From Streptomyces sp. ADI96-02 (GTDB lineage Bacteria > Actinomycetota > Actinomycetes > Streptomycetales > Streptomycetaceae), in the NCBI RefSeq assembly GCF_003846185.1, contig NZ_ML123034.1, positions 2,141,092-2,205,091 of the forward strand: 64,000 nucleotides of DNA, given 5' to 3'. Below the pieces are notes generated by a model. The model did not search any database, was not told the origin of the DNA, and worked only from the letters and a program-made list of their open reading frames with translations. The position numbers and the translations under genes are program-made. Below are positions 30,969 to 39,256 of this stretch, piece after piece; position 1 is the first letter of the stretch, and each line of letters begins with the position of its first letter.

Positions 30969-31186
30969 CCGGACCGCCAGAGAAGAACAGTCAACATCCG
31001 CCGCTGACCGATGAGTTGCGCGAGGCGGGTTTTCCCGTGGACCTGCTCACCGACGAGCAGCGCGAGGTGCTGAGCGCTCTGACCCCGGAGGAACTGGCCC
31101 TGCTGCTGGACGTCAAGAACCGGCTGGACGCCGTGGGGCCGGAGGTCCAGGCCCACGGCGAGATCGCCGGCGGCGCGCTGTTCTGA
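30965..31186 (+). CDS. Candidate RiPP precursor of the radical SAM operon, 73 aa
   Basis: The N-terminal two thirds are helical and acidic (LREAGFPVDLLTDEQREVL, ALTPEELALLLDVKNRLDAV), followed by a short tail VQAHGEIAGGALF. The layout suggests a leader that binds a peptide-modifying enzyme plus a small core ending in GGALF. From memory it resembles actinobacterial small proteins labelled aroma-sacti cluster domain, found next to radical SAM genes; that link needs a profile search. There is no Cys, so a sactipeptide bridge within this peptide is excluded. ATGA coupling to the upstream gene and a strong terminator 6 bp after its stop make it the last gene of the operon. Confidence 0.72.
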   Translation: MTGPPEKNSQHPPLTDELREAGFPVDLLTDEQREVLSALTPEELALLLDVKNRLDAVGPEVQAHGEIAGGALF

Positions 31187-31191
31187 CCGGT

Positions 31192-31233
31192 AGGGGGCCG
31201 GTCCCGGCGGATGCGGGCCGGGACCGGCCCCCT
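31192..31233 (+). terminator. Strong intrinsic hairpin ending the radical SAM operon
   Basis: AGGGGGCCGGTCCCGG (31192-31207) pairs perfectly with 31218-31233 around a 10-nt loop. It begins 6 bp after the stop of the 73-residue gene, separating this operon from the cyclase regulator gene at 31356. Confidence 0.8.
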
Positions 31234-31355
31234 GCCCGGGACGGCGGACCGGCCGCCGCCCTCGCGCCCGGGGCCCCCGGCCGCGGCCTGCCCGGCCGTG
31301 CGCCGGGCCCGCCCGACCACCCGACCGCACGGCTCCCGGGAGAGAAGGACCCGCC

Positions 31356-34300
31356 ATGAACTGCCCCTCGTGCCAGCAGGACCTGCCGCCGACGGCCCGG
31401 TTCTGTCCGTCCTGCGGGACGCCGTGCGCCCCCGCCGCCCCGGCTCCGGCCACGGCCGCCGGGGACCAACGCAAGCCGGTGACCGTGCTGTTCTGCGATC
31501 TCGTCGGCTCCACGGCGCTGTCCGGCGTACTGGACCCGGAGACGCTGCGCACGGTCACCCTGCGGTACTTCGACGCCATGAGCGCGGAGATCGTGGCGCG
31601 GGGCGGCACCCCGGAGAAGTTCATCGGGGACGCGGTGATGGCGGTGTTCGGCGTGCCGGTGGTCCGCGAGGACGACGCCCGCCGGGCGCTGGCGGCGGCG
31701 CTCGGGATGCGCCGCGCGCTGGCCCGGCTGAACGAGGAGCTGCGCGCGACGCTCGGGATCGAGCTGGCCGCCCGGATGGGCGTCAACACCGGTCAGGTGG
31801 TGGCGGGTTCGCAGACGACCGCCCGGCAGGCCCTGGTGTCCGGGGAGACCGTGAACATCGCCGCCCGGCTGGAGCAGAACGCGGGCCCCGGCGAGATCCT
31901 GATCGGCCCGCAGACGCTGCTCGCCGCCGGTCCGACGGTCAGCGCCGAGTCCGCCGGACCGCTGCGGCTGAAGGGCAAGCGCGACAGCGTGGTGGCCCAC
32001 CGGCTGCTCGCGCTCGGCGCGGACGACCCCGAGCTGCTGCGCCGCTTCGACGTGCCGTTCGTCGGCCGCCGGGAGGAAGGGCTCGCCCTGGACGCGGCCC
32101 TGGAGAGCGCGGTGCGCGGCACGGGCGCGGGGCTGCTGCGGGTCACCGGGGAGGCGGGCATCGGCAAGACCCGGCTGGTACGGGAGTGGCTGGCGCGGCG
32201 GTCCGCGACCGGCGGGCTCTCCTACGGGGCCGGGCGCTGCCGCAGTTACGGGGACCAGGGCACCCTCGCGCCGCTGGCCGACGCCGTACGGGCCCTTCCC
32301 GCGCTCGCGCCCCCGGAGGCCCCGTCGCAGGAGGGCCCGTCGCACGGCCCCTCGCACGGCCCCTCGCACGGGGAGGAGGCGGGCGGGCTGGCGGTGGACG
32401 ACGCGATGGCCCTGCTCTCCGGGGGCCTGCTGCGCGACGGTACGCCGAACGCGCCCTTCGAGGACATGTGCGCCGCGCTGGCGGTGGTCCTGGAGCGGGC
32501 GGCCCGTCTCCGCCCGGTGGTCCTGGTCCTGGACGACTGGCACGCGGCGGCCCCGCTGCTGGTCCGCACGGTGAACCGGCTGACGGACGGCACGGGCTGC
32601 GCCGGGCTGCTGGTGGTCTGCGCCGGGCGGCCCGACGGACCGGGCGCGGGCGACGAGCACCGCGGCGGTGCGGCCCGCCTCCAGCTCACCGGGCTGCCGC
32701 AGGAGGAGGCGGTGCGGCTCGCCGCCGGGCTGACCGGCCCGGACGGCGGGCCCGCGCGGGTCGTCGAGCGGCTGCTGGCGCGGGCCGGGGGCAACCCGCT
32801 CTACCTGGAGCAACTGCTGGTCGGCGACCGGGAGGACGCGGCGGCCTCCGCCGCTCCGGGCGCGCAGGAGGATCTGCCGCCCACGCTCCAGGCCCTGCTG
32901 GGCGCCCGGATCGGGGGCCTGGCGCGGGGGGAGCGCGCGGTGGTGGACCTGGCCGCCGTGATCGGCCGGGAGTTCACCGCGCCGGAACTGGTCCGCCTGG
33001 AGCAGTCCGTACAGACCTCGGAGGGCTCCGGCGCCGGGCCGCTCGCGGGCGGCGGCGACGGTGAGCGGCGGCGGCGCGTGGACGAGACGCTGGCGGCGCT
33101 GGGCCGCCGGCGGCTGGTGGAGGCGGGGCCGCCGGGGGGCCGGGAGGAGGATGCGTACCGGTTCAGCAGCGGGCTCGTGCACGAGGTCGCGTACGCCTCG
33201 CTGTCCAAGCGCGCCAAGGCGGAGGCGCACGCCTGGGCGGCGGAACTGCCCAGCGTGCTGCGGAGCGGGGACGGCGCGGTGGGCGGCCATCTGGAGCGGG
33301 CCTACCGCTACCGGGCCGAGCTGGGGCTGCTGGACGACCGGGCCGGGCGGCTGCGCGACCGGGCCGCCGCCGCGCTGGGCCGGGCCGGGGCGCAGGCCGC
33401 CGCCCGGTCCGACCTGCACTGGGCCCACGGCCTGTTGGAGCGGGCGGTGGACCTGTGCGCCGACGACGCGGCGGCGACCCGGCGGCTCGGCGAGGTGCGG
33501 GTGGCCCTGGGCCGCACGGAGGAGGGAGCCGCGCTGCTGCGCCGGGTGCGGGACGCGGAGGCCGCGCCGGTGGAGGCGGCGCACGCACGGCTGGCGCTCG
33601 CGGTGCTGGGTCCGGGCGGCCCGGGGCCGGGTCCCGCCGCCACCGCCCGTGCCGTGCTGCCGGTGTTCGAGGCGGCCGGGGATTCGACGGGCCGGGCCCG
33701 TGCCCATCTGCGGCTGGCCCAGCAGCTCCAGCGGTCCGGGCGGCACGAGGAGGCGGAGCGGGACCAGGCGCGGGCCCTGGAGCAGGCGGTCCTGGCCGGC
33801 GCGGAGCCCGAACGGGCCGCGGCGCTGGGCGCGATCGGCATCTCGCTGTGGCGCGGGCCCGTTCCGGCGGCCGGAGCGGTGGTCCGCTGCCGGACGCTGC
33901 TGGCGGCGCACGGCCCGGGGCGGCCCACCGTCCGGGTGACCCTCAACTGCCCGCTGGCGGTGCTGCACGCGCTTCAGGACCGGCCGGACGAGGCGTACGA
34001 CTGCCTGGCCGAGGCGGATCGGCTGGCCGGGAAGCTGGGGTTCGCCGAGGCGGAGGTCTTCCTTCCGGTGTTCCGGGCGGCGGTGGAGGCGCTGCTCGGC
34101 CGGAGCACCGCCGCCCTGGCGCTGCTGGACCGGGCGGACGCGGCGGCCCGGCGCACGGGGGCGACCGGGATGCGGACGGCGGTGGCGCTGGACGCGGCCC
34201 GGCTGGAGCTGGACGAGGGCCGGGCGGACCGGGCGGGCGCGCGCTTGGCGGCCGTCGGCGACGCGCCGGGACTGAGCCGGGCGGACGCGGTCGACCTGGC

Positions 34301-34595
34301 GGGGCTGCGGGCCCGGCTGGCGGCGCCGGAGCGTCCTGACGAGGCGGCGGACCACGCGGAACGGGCCGTGCGGGCCTCCCTGCTCACCGATTCGCCGCTG
34401 GTGCAGGCCACGGCCGAGCTGGACCGGGCGCACACGCTCGCCGCCCTGGGCCGCCCGGCGGAGGCCGCCGCGTGCGCGCGGGCGGCCAAGGCGCATTTCG
34501 CGGGCAAGGGGCATCTGCCCGGGAGCCGCGGGGCCGCCGGTCTCCTCGCGCGTACGCCCGGGGCGATGACCACGACGACGAGGGAGAGGAGCTGA
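31356..34595 (+). CDS. Zinc-ribbon / class III nucleotide cyclase / ATPase / TPR regulatory protein
   Basis: 1079 residues. Residues 1-30 are a double CxxC zinc ribbon (MNCPSCQQDLP, RFCPSCGTPC). A class III cyclase domain (about 38-215) has both metal aspartates, VLFCDLVGST and KFIGDAVMAVFG. An ATPase domain follows with P-loop GEAGIGKTRLV (about 268) and VVLVLDDWH, then helical TPR-like repeats to the end. The layout is that of LAL-like sensors, but there is no C-terminal HTH, so it probably signals through cyclic nucleotide or protein contact. Three 12-bp repeats at about 32332-32371 encode an SHGP repeat. The downstream subtilase ATG is 3 nt after the stop. Confidence 0.85.
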   Translation: MNCPSCQQDLPPTARFCPSCGTPCAPAAPAPATAAGDQRKPVTVLFCDLVGSTALSGVLDPETLRTVTLRYFDAMSAEIVARGGTPEKFIGDAVMAVFGVPVVREDDARRALAAALGMRRALARLNEELRATLGIELAARMGVNTGQVVAGSQTTARQALVSGETVNIAARLEQNAGPGEILIGPQTLLAAGPTVSAESAGPLRLKGKRDSVVAHRLLALGADDPELLRRFDVPFVGRREEGLALDAALESAVRGTGAGLLRVTGEAGIGKTRLVREWLARRSATGGLSYGAGRCRSYGDQGTLAPLADAVRALPALAPPEAPSQEGPSHGPSHGPSHGEEAGGLAVDDAMALLSGGLLRDGTPNAPFEDMCAALAVVLERAARLRPVVLVLDDWHAAAPLLVRTVNRLTDGTGCAGLLVVCAGRPDGPGAGDEHRGGAARLQLTGLPQEEAVRLAAGLTGPDGGPARVVERLLARAGGNPLYLEQLLVGDREDAAASAAPGAQEDLPPTLQALLGARIGGLARGERAVVDLAAVIGREFTAPELVRLEQSVQTSEGSGAGPLAGGGDGERRRRVDETLAALGRRRLVEAGPPGGREEDAYRFSSGLVHEVAYASLSKRAKAEAHAWAAELPSVLRSGDGAVGGHLERAYRYRAELGLLDDRAGRLRDRAAAALGRAGAQAAARSDLHWAHGLLERAVDLCADDAAATRRLGEVRVALGRTEEGAALLRRVRDAEAAPVEAAHARLALAVLGPGGPGPGPAATARAVLPVFEAAGDSTGRARAHLRLAQQLQRSGRHEEAERDQARALEQAVLAGAEPERAAALGAIGISLWRGPVPAAGAVVRCRTLLAAHGPGRPTVRVTLNCPLAVLHALQDRPDEAYDCLAEADRLAGKLGFAEAEVFLPVFRAAVEALLGRSTAALALLDRADAAARRTGATGMRTAVALDAARLELDEGRADRAGARLAAVGDAPGLSRADAVDLAGLRARLAAPERPDEAADHAERAVRASLLTDSPLVQATAELDRAHTLAALGRPAEAAACARAAKAHFAGKGHLPGSRGAAGLLARTPGAMTTTTRERS

Positions 34596-34598
34596 CCG

Positions 34599-35489
34599 AT
34601 GAGCGCCACGGAATCGGGAACGCGTACCGCGCCGGGGCAGGGCCTGACCTGGAGCCTGCGCGGGCGCGGCCCGCAGGACGTACCCGTGCTGGCGGACGCC
34701 GGGCCGCCCGGCGGGCGGCCCGCCGAGCCGGCCACGGGGCGGGGCGTCCGCGTCTGCGTGGTGGATTCGGGCGTGGAGCGGGACCATCCGCTGATCGGCC
34801 CGCTCGCCGGTTCGTGGGTGGTGGTCAAGGACGCGGAGAGCGGGCGGATCACGGTCGAGCCGACGACCACCGGGGACAGCTGCGGCCACGGCACCGCGTG
34901 CGCGGGCATCGTCCGCCGGACCGCCCCGGACTGCGAGATCCACAGCGTCCGGGTGCTCGGCGAGCGGTTCTCCGGCACCGGCGACATCCTGATGGCCGGG
35001 CTGCGCTGGGCGGTGGAGCAGCGTTTCGACGTGGTGAACCTGAGCCTGTCGACGACCCGCACCCGGTTCGCGCAGGAGCTGCACAACCTGGCCGACAGCG
35101 CCTACTTCGCCCGTACGGTGATCGTCGCCTCGGCCCACAACACCCCGGTGGAGAGCTTCCCGTGGCGGTTCGCCTCGGTGATCTCCGTCGGCAGCCACCA
35201 GGAGGACGACCCGGAGCTGCACCTGTACAACCCGCGGCCCCCGGTGGAGTTCTTCGGGCCGGGCCAGAACGTGAGCGTGCCGTGGCTGGGCGGCCGGACG
35301 ATCCGCACGACCGGGAACAGCTTCGCCACGCCGTACGTCGCCGGGCTGTGCGCCCGCGTCCTGTCCGCCCATCCGCGGATGACGGCCTTCCAGCTCAAGA
35401 ACGCCCTCTATCTGTCCGCGGCCAACGTGCGCCACGCGCCGCGCCCTTCCACAGCGGCAGGAGATTTCCGTGATGACCCAGAGAACTGA
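34599..35489 (+). CDS. Subtilisin-family (S8) serine protease without signal peptide
   Basis: 296 residues with an intact triad: Asp56 in VVDSGVE, His97 in SCGHGTACAG and Ser241 in TGNSFATPYVAG, plus oxyanion Asn181 in ASAHN. The N-terminus is polar with no signal peptide or pro-domain of normal size, so it should act in the cytoplasm. S8 proteases commonly remove leaders in RiPP pathways, and this one sits beside three candidate precursors. It is translationally close to the cyclase gene (3-nt gap) and overlaps the GAF gene by up to 20 nt. Confidence 0.85.
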   Translation: MSATESGTRTAPGQGLTWSLRGRGPQDVPVLADAGPPGGRPAEPATGRGVRVCVVDSGVERDHPLIGPLAGSWVVVKDAESGRITVEPTTTGDSCGHGTACAGIVRRTAPDCEIHSVRVLGERFSGTGDILMAGLRWAVEQRFDVVNLSLSTTRTRFAQELHNLADSAYFARTVIVASAHNTPVESFPWRFASVISVGSHQEDDPELHLYNPRPPVEFFGPGQNVSVPWLGGRTIRTTGNSFATPYVAGLCARVLSAHPRMTAFQLKNALYLSAANVRHAPRPSTAAGDFRDDPEN

Positions 35490-36108
35490 TTCCGCCTCCG
35501 CGCCCGCCCTCTCCCCCGCCGGTTCCGTCGCCTCCGACGCCGCCGACGCCCCGCGCAGCGAACTGCTCCAGTCGGTCGTGGACGTGGCGCGCGCCATCTT
35601 CGGGGCGGCGGCCAGTTCGGTCTTCCTGCTCGACGAGGAGGCGGACGAGCTGGTCTTCCAGGCGGTCTCCGGGCAGGGCGAGGAGTTCCTGGTGGGCCGC
35701 CGGTTCCCGGCCGGGCGGGGCATCGCCGGGTGGGTGGCGACCTCGGGCGAGCCGATGGTGGTGGACGACCTGACCGCCGACCCCTCCTTCGACCGCTCGC
35801 TGGCGGAGTCGACCGCGTACGTGCCGAACGCCCTGATGGCGGCCCCGCTGATCAGCGACGGGCGGGTCCTCGGCGTCCTGGAGGTGCTGGACCCCTCTCC
35901 GCAGGCGCGGTCGGACCTGCGCGAGCTGGACCTGCTCGCGATGTTCGCCCGGCAGGCCGCCGCCGCCCTGCGGGTGATCACCCCCGAGCGGTCGCCGGAA
36001 CCCGCGCCGGACGCGGTGTTCGCCGGCGGTGTGCTGGAGGGGGCGCGGCGCGAGGACGCGCTGCGGCTGCTCGGCAGCCTGGAGCGGCTGCTGCGGGGCG
36101 TCGGCTGA
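35470..36108 (+). CDS. GAF-domain protein
   Basis: 212 residues. A single GAF domain spans about 30-175, with SSVFLLDEEADELVFQAVSG, FPAGRGIAGWVATSGEPMVVDD and LMAAPLISDGRVLGVLEVLD. GAF domains bind small ligands such as cyclic nucleotides, which may matter because a nucleotide cyclase is encoded two genes upstream. No effector domain follows; the last 35 residues form a helix LEGARREDALRLLGSLERLL. AGGAG precedes both GTG 35470 and ATG 35473; the start overlaps the protease gene. Confidence 0.82.
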   Translation: MMTQRTDSASAPALSPAGSVASDAADAPRSELLQSVVDVARAIFGAAASSVFLLDEEADELVFQAVSGQGEEFLVGRRFPAGRGIAGWVATSGEPMVVDDLTADPSFDRSLAESTAYVPNALMAAPLISDGRVLGVLEVLDPSPQARSDLRELDLLAMFARQAAAALRVITPERSPEPAPDAVFAGGVLEGARREDALRLLGSLERLLRGVG

Positions 36109-36318
36109 GGAGCGCACCGCCGCTGGTCGGGGCGGGCGCGGCGGCCGGGTGGGGGTGGGAGTAGCGGCGGTTCCGCCGGGCAGGAGCGGGTGGGAACGCC
36201 GGGCCGGAGCGAGGGGTGAGCGCCGGGCCGGGCTCCCGCACGGGAACGCCTGGGCACGAGCGCTCGGGGCACGGCGCGTCGGCCCCGAGGCGTCGGCCCC
36301 AAGGGAAGGACATGCACG

Positions 36319-37107
36319 ATGAAGCTCGCTTTCTCGACCCTCGGAGTGCCGGGGACGCCGGTCTCCGAGGTCGTCCGGCTCGCCGCCGGGAACGGCTACC
36401 AGGGTGTGGAGCTGCGCGTCCACCCCGAGGAGCCGGTGCACCTGGGCCTGTCTCCGGCCGAACGGGCCGAGGTGGCCGGGCTGTTCGCGGCGGGCGGGGT
36501 GCGGATCCTGGCGCTGGCGGGCTATGTGCGGGTGGCCGCGGAGGGTGACGACGAACCGGTGCTGGCCGAGCTGGCGGAGCTGGTGGCGCTCGCCCGGGAC
36601 CTGGGCGCGCCGTATGTCCGCGTCTTCCCCGGCGGTGACGGCCAGGATCCGGCGGCGGCCGACGCGACGGCCGCCCGGCGGCTGGGCGCGGCGGCTCCGG
36701 CCGCCGCCGACCTGGGGGTGCGGATTCTGCTGGAGACGCACGACTCGCACCGCGCGGGCGCGGACGTGGCCCGGATCGTCGGCACGGTCGGGCATCCGCG
36801 GATCGGGGCCATCTGGGATGTGCTGCACACCTGGCTCGCCGGTGAGGAACCGGCCGCCAGCCACGCCGTGCTCGCCCCGCACCTGGGATACGTCCAGGTC
36901 AAGGACGTCGCGTCGGCGGACGACCTGACGCCGCTGGCGCTCGGGGCCGGGGTGCTGCCGCTGGCGGAGTGCCTGGACGGGCTGGACCAGGACGCGTGGG
37001 TGTGCTGGGAGTACGAGAAGCGCTGGCACCCCGGGGCGGCCGGGCTGCCGGAGCTGCTGGGCGCGGGCCGCGAGCACCTGCTGCGACTCGGAGCGCCCAA
37101 GCAGTGA
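36319..37107 (+). CDS. Sugar phosphate isomerase/epimerase-like TIM barrel protein
   Basis: 262 residues of the AP-endonuclease-2-like family. Strand 1 is MKLAFSTLGVPG, and likely metal ligands lie in ILLETHDSHRAG (about 136-147), IGAIWDVLHTWLAGEE (about 155-170), YVQVKDV (about 193) and CWEYEKRWHP (about 232). A conserved Glu/Asp/His/Glu metal site is thus present. The reaction is unspecified: isomerase, epimerase and dehydratase activities all occur in the family. It follows the GAF gene by 210 bp on the same strand; GAAGGACATGCACG gives a usable ribosome site. Membership of the RiPP locus is uncertain. Confidence 0.78.
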   Translation: MKLAFSTLGVPGTPVSEVVRLAAGNGYQGVELRVHPEEPVHLGLSPAERAEVAGLFAAGGVRILALAGYVRVAAEGDDEPVLAELAELVALARDLGAPYVRVFPGGDGQDPAAADATAARRLGAAAPAAADLGVRILLETHDSHRAGADVARIVGTVGHPRIGAIWDVLHTWLAGEEPAASHAVLAPHLGYVQVKDVASADDLTPLALGAGVLPLAECLDGLDQDAWVCWEYEKRWHPGAAGLPELLGAGREHLLRLGAPKQ

Positions 37108-37303
37108 GCGGGCGGCGGCGGGGCCGCGCCGGGCGGTAGGACCGCGCCGGGCGGCGGTCGTGGCCGCCGCCGGTGCGCGCCGGGACGAGCAGGGTGAACG
37201 GGGCGACGGACGGGGCGGGGTGGGCTGCCGCCGGCTCGGGCAGCGGGTCGGGCGGCGGGTCCACTCCTTCGCGCGCGTGTCGCTCCCGTCGCGGGAGGCA
37301 CCC

Positions 37304-37357
37304 TTGACCGGAAGTTACTTTCCCTATATCCGTACCTTCTTGGAAGTTTCTTTCACC
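37304..37357 (+). promoter_or_regulatory. Promoter region of GH3 gene with direct repeat
   Basis: TTGACC (37304-37309) resembles a -35 and TATATC lies 15 nt downstream (37325-37330). GGAAGTTACTTTC (from 37311) is repeated as GGAAGTTTCTTTC about 31 bp later, bracketing the putative -10, a layout suggesting a repressor site for a secreted glycosidase. Spacing is shorter than ideal, so the exact -10 is uncertain. Confidence 0.4.
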
Positions 37358-37374
37358 CCCCGGAAGGAGCTCAC

Positions 37375-39204
37375 GTGCACCACCGCACCTCAAGACGCAC
37401 CTTTCTCGCCACGACCGCCGTCGCCGCCACCGCGGCGGCCACCGCCGCCGCCGTCCCCGGCGCCGCGGCGCACCGGCCCGCGGACGCCTCCTCGGACCGC
37501 CGGCTGAAGCGGATCATCTCCGGGATGAGTCTGGAGGAGAAGGTCGGCCAGCTCTTCGTGATGCGGGTGTACGGGCACTCCGCCACCGAACCCGACCAGG
37601 CCGACATCGACGCCAACCTCGCCGAGATCGGGGTCCGCACGGCCGCCGAGCTGATCTCCACGTACCACGTCGGCGGCATCATCTACTTCACCTGGGCCCA
37701 CAACACCCGTGATCCGCGCCAGATCGCGACCCTCTCCAACGGCCTCCAGCGCGCCTCGCTCGCCGGGCGGCCGGGTGTGCCGCTGCTCGTCTCCACCGAC
37801 CAGGAGCACGGCATCGTGTGCCGGGTCGGCGAACCGGCCACGCTGCTGCCGGGCGCGATGGCCCTCGGCGCGGGCGGCTCGCGCTCGGACGCCCGCCGGG
37901 CGGCCCGGATCGCGGGCCTCGAACTGGCCGCGCTCGGCATCAACCAGAACTACGCGCCCGACGCCGACGTGAACGTCAATCCGGCCAACCCGGTCATCGG
38001 GGTGCGCTCCTTCGGCTCCGACCCCGACGCGGTCGCCGCGATGACCGTCGCGCAGGTGCGCGGCTACCAGGGCGCGGGAGTCGCCGCCACCGCCAAGCAC
38101 TTCCCCGGGCACGGCGACACGAACACCGACAGCCACACCGGCCTGCCGGTCATCGGCCACACCCGGGAGCAGTGGGAGGAGCTGGACGCGCCGCCGTTCC
38201 GGGCGGTGATCGGCGCGGGCGTCGACTCGATCATGACCGCGCACATCGTGGTCCCGGCGCTCGACCCGGCCGAGGACCCGGCCACCCTCTCCCGCCCGAT
38301 CCTCACCGGCATCCTCCGCGAGGAGCTGGGCTACGACGGAGTGGTGGTCACGGACTCGCTCGGCATGCAGGGCGTCCGCACCAAGTACGGCGACGCCCGC
38401 GTCCCGGTACTGGCGCTGCTGGCCGGCGTGGACCAGCTGCTGAACCCGCCGAACCTCTCCGTCGCGTGGAACGCCGTGCTCACGGCGGTGCGCGGCGGCG
38501 AGGTCAGCGAGGCCCGGATCGAGGAATCGGTCCTGCGCATCCTGCGGCTCAAGGCGAGACTGGGGCTGTTCCGGCAGCCCTACGTCAGCCTGCGCGAGGT
38601 GGACCGCACGGTCGGCTCCCGGGCCCACCGCGCCGCCGCCGACGCGATCGCCGAGCGGACGACGACGCTGCTCGCCGACCCGGGAGCGCTGCTGCCGCTC
38701 TCGCGCCGGCTGCACCGCGAGCTGCTGGTGGTGGGCGCCGATCCGGTCTCCCCGTCCGGCACGACGGGCCCGCCGACCACCACGCTGGCCGACGCCTTCG
38801 GCGAACTGGGCTTCTCGGCAAGTTCGTTGTCCACCGGCACGGCCCCGAACCAGGCGAAGAGAGCCGAGGCGGTCGCCGCCGCCCGGGGCAAGGACGCGGT
38901 GGTCGTGGCGACGTACAACGTGACGGCGGGCAGTGCGCAGCGGACCCTCGTCGACGCCCTCGTGGCGACCGGCGTCCCGGTCATCACCCTCGCCGTCCGC
39001 AACCCGTACGACGTCGCCCACCTCACCGGGCGCGGCGTGGCGGCGAGCCTGGCCGCCTACTCCTGGACCGACGTCGAACTGCGGGCGGCGGCACGGGTGA
39101 TCGCGGGCCGCGCGGAACCGGCCGGCACGCTCCCGGTCCCCGTCCAGCGGGCGGACGACCCGACGCGGGTCCTGTACCCGGTGGGGCACGGGCTGTCGTA
39201 CTAG
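37375..39204 (+). CDS. Glycoside hydrolase family 3 protein (beta-N-acetylglucosaminidase type), Tat-exported
   Basis: 609 residues. Residues 1-33 form a twin-arginine signal (TSRRTFLATTAVAATAAATAA, cleavage after AAA). The catalytic region contains KHFPGHGDTNTDSHTGLP, the His/Asp motif of the NagZ-type subgroup, and the nucleophile Asp in VVTDSLGMQGV. A C-terminal alpha/beta domain (about 420-609) follows, as in GH3 two-domain enzymes. It would release N-acetylglucosamine from chitin or cell-wall fragments outside the cell. Start GTG 37375 follows GGAAGGAG. A hairpin after the stop is shared with the convergent peptidase gene. Confidence 0.93.
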   Translation: MHHRTSRRTFLATTAVAATAAATAAAVPGAAAHRPADASSDRRLKRIISGMSLEEKVGQLFVMRVYGHSATEPDQADIDANLAEIGVRTAAELISTYHVGGIIYFTWAHNTRDPRQIATLSNGLQRASLAGRPGVPLLVSTDQEHGIVCRVGEPATLLPGAMALGAGGSRSDARRAARIAGLELAALGINQNYAPDADVNVNPANPVIGVRSFGSDPDAVAAMTVAQVRGYQGAGVAATAKHFPGHGDTNTDSHTGLPVIGHTREQWEELDAPPFRAVIGAGVDSIMTAHIVVPALDPAEDPATLSRPILTGILREELGYDGVVVTDSLGMQGVRTKYGDARVPVLALLAGVDQLLNPPNLSVAWNAVLTAVRGGEVSEARIEESVLRILRLKARLGLFRQPYVSLREVDRTVGSRAHRAAADAIAERTTTLLADPGALLPLSRRLHRELLVVGADPVSPSGTTGPPTTTLADAFGELGFSASSLSTGTAPNQAKRAEAVAAARGKDAVVVATYNVTAGSAQRTLVDALVATGVPVITLAVRNPYDVAHLTGRGVAASLAAYSWTDVELRAAARVIAGRAEPAGTLPVPVQRADDPTRVLYPVGHGLSY

Positions 39205-39211
39205 CCGATGT

Positions 39212-39250
39212 CCGCCGTCCCGCGGCCCGGTCGGGGTCGCGGGACGGCGG
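39212..39250. terminator. Bidirectional terminator, GH3 / S37 peptidase
   Basis: CCGCCGTCCCGCG (39212-39224) pairs perfectly with 39238-39250 around a 13-nt loop, between the converging stops at 39204 and 39257. Confidence 0.75.
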
Positions 39251-39256
39251 GGGCGG

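Noticed and set aside
30965-31186. Calling the 73-aa peptide a sactipeptide precursor
   Set aside because: It contains no Cys, so sulfur-to-alpha-carbon bridges cannot form within it; only a generic RiPP precursor role is supported.
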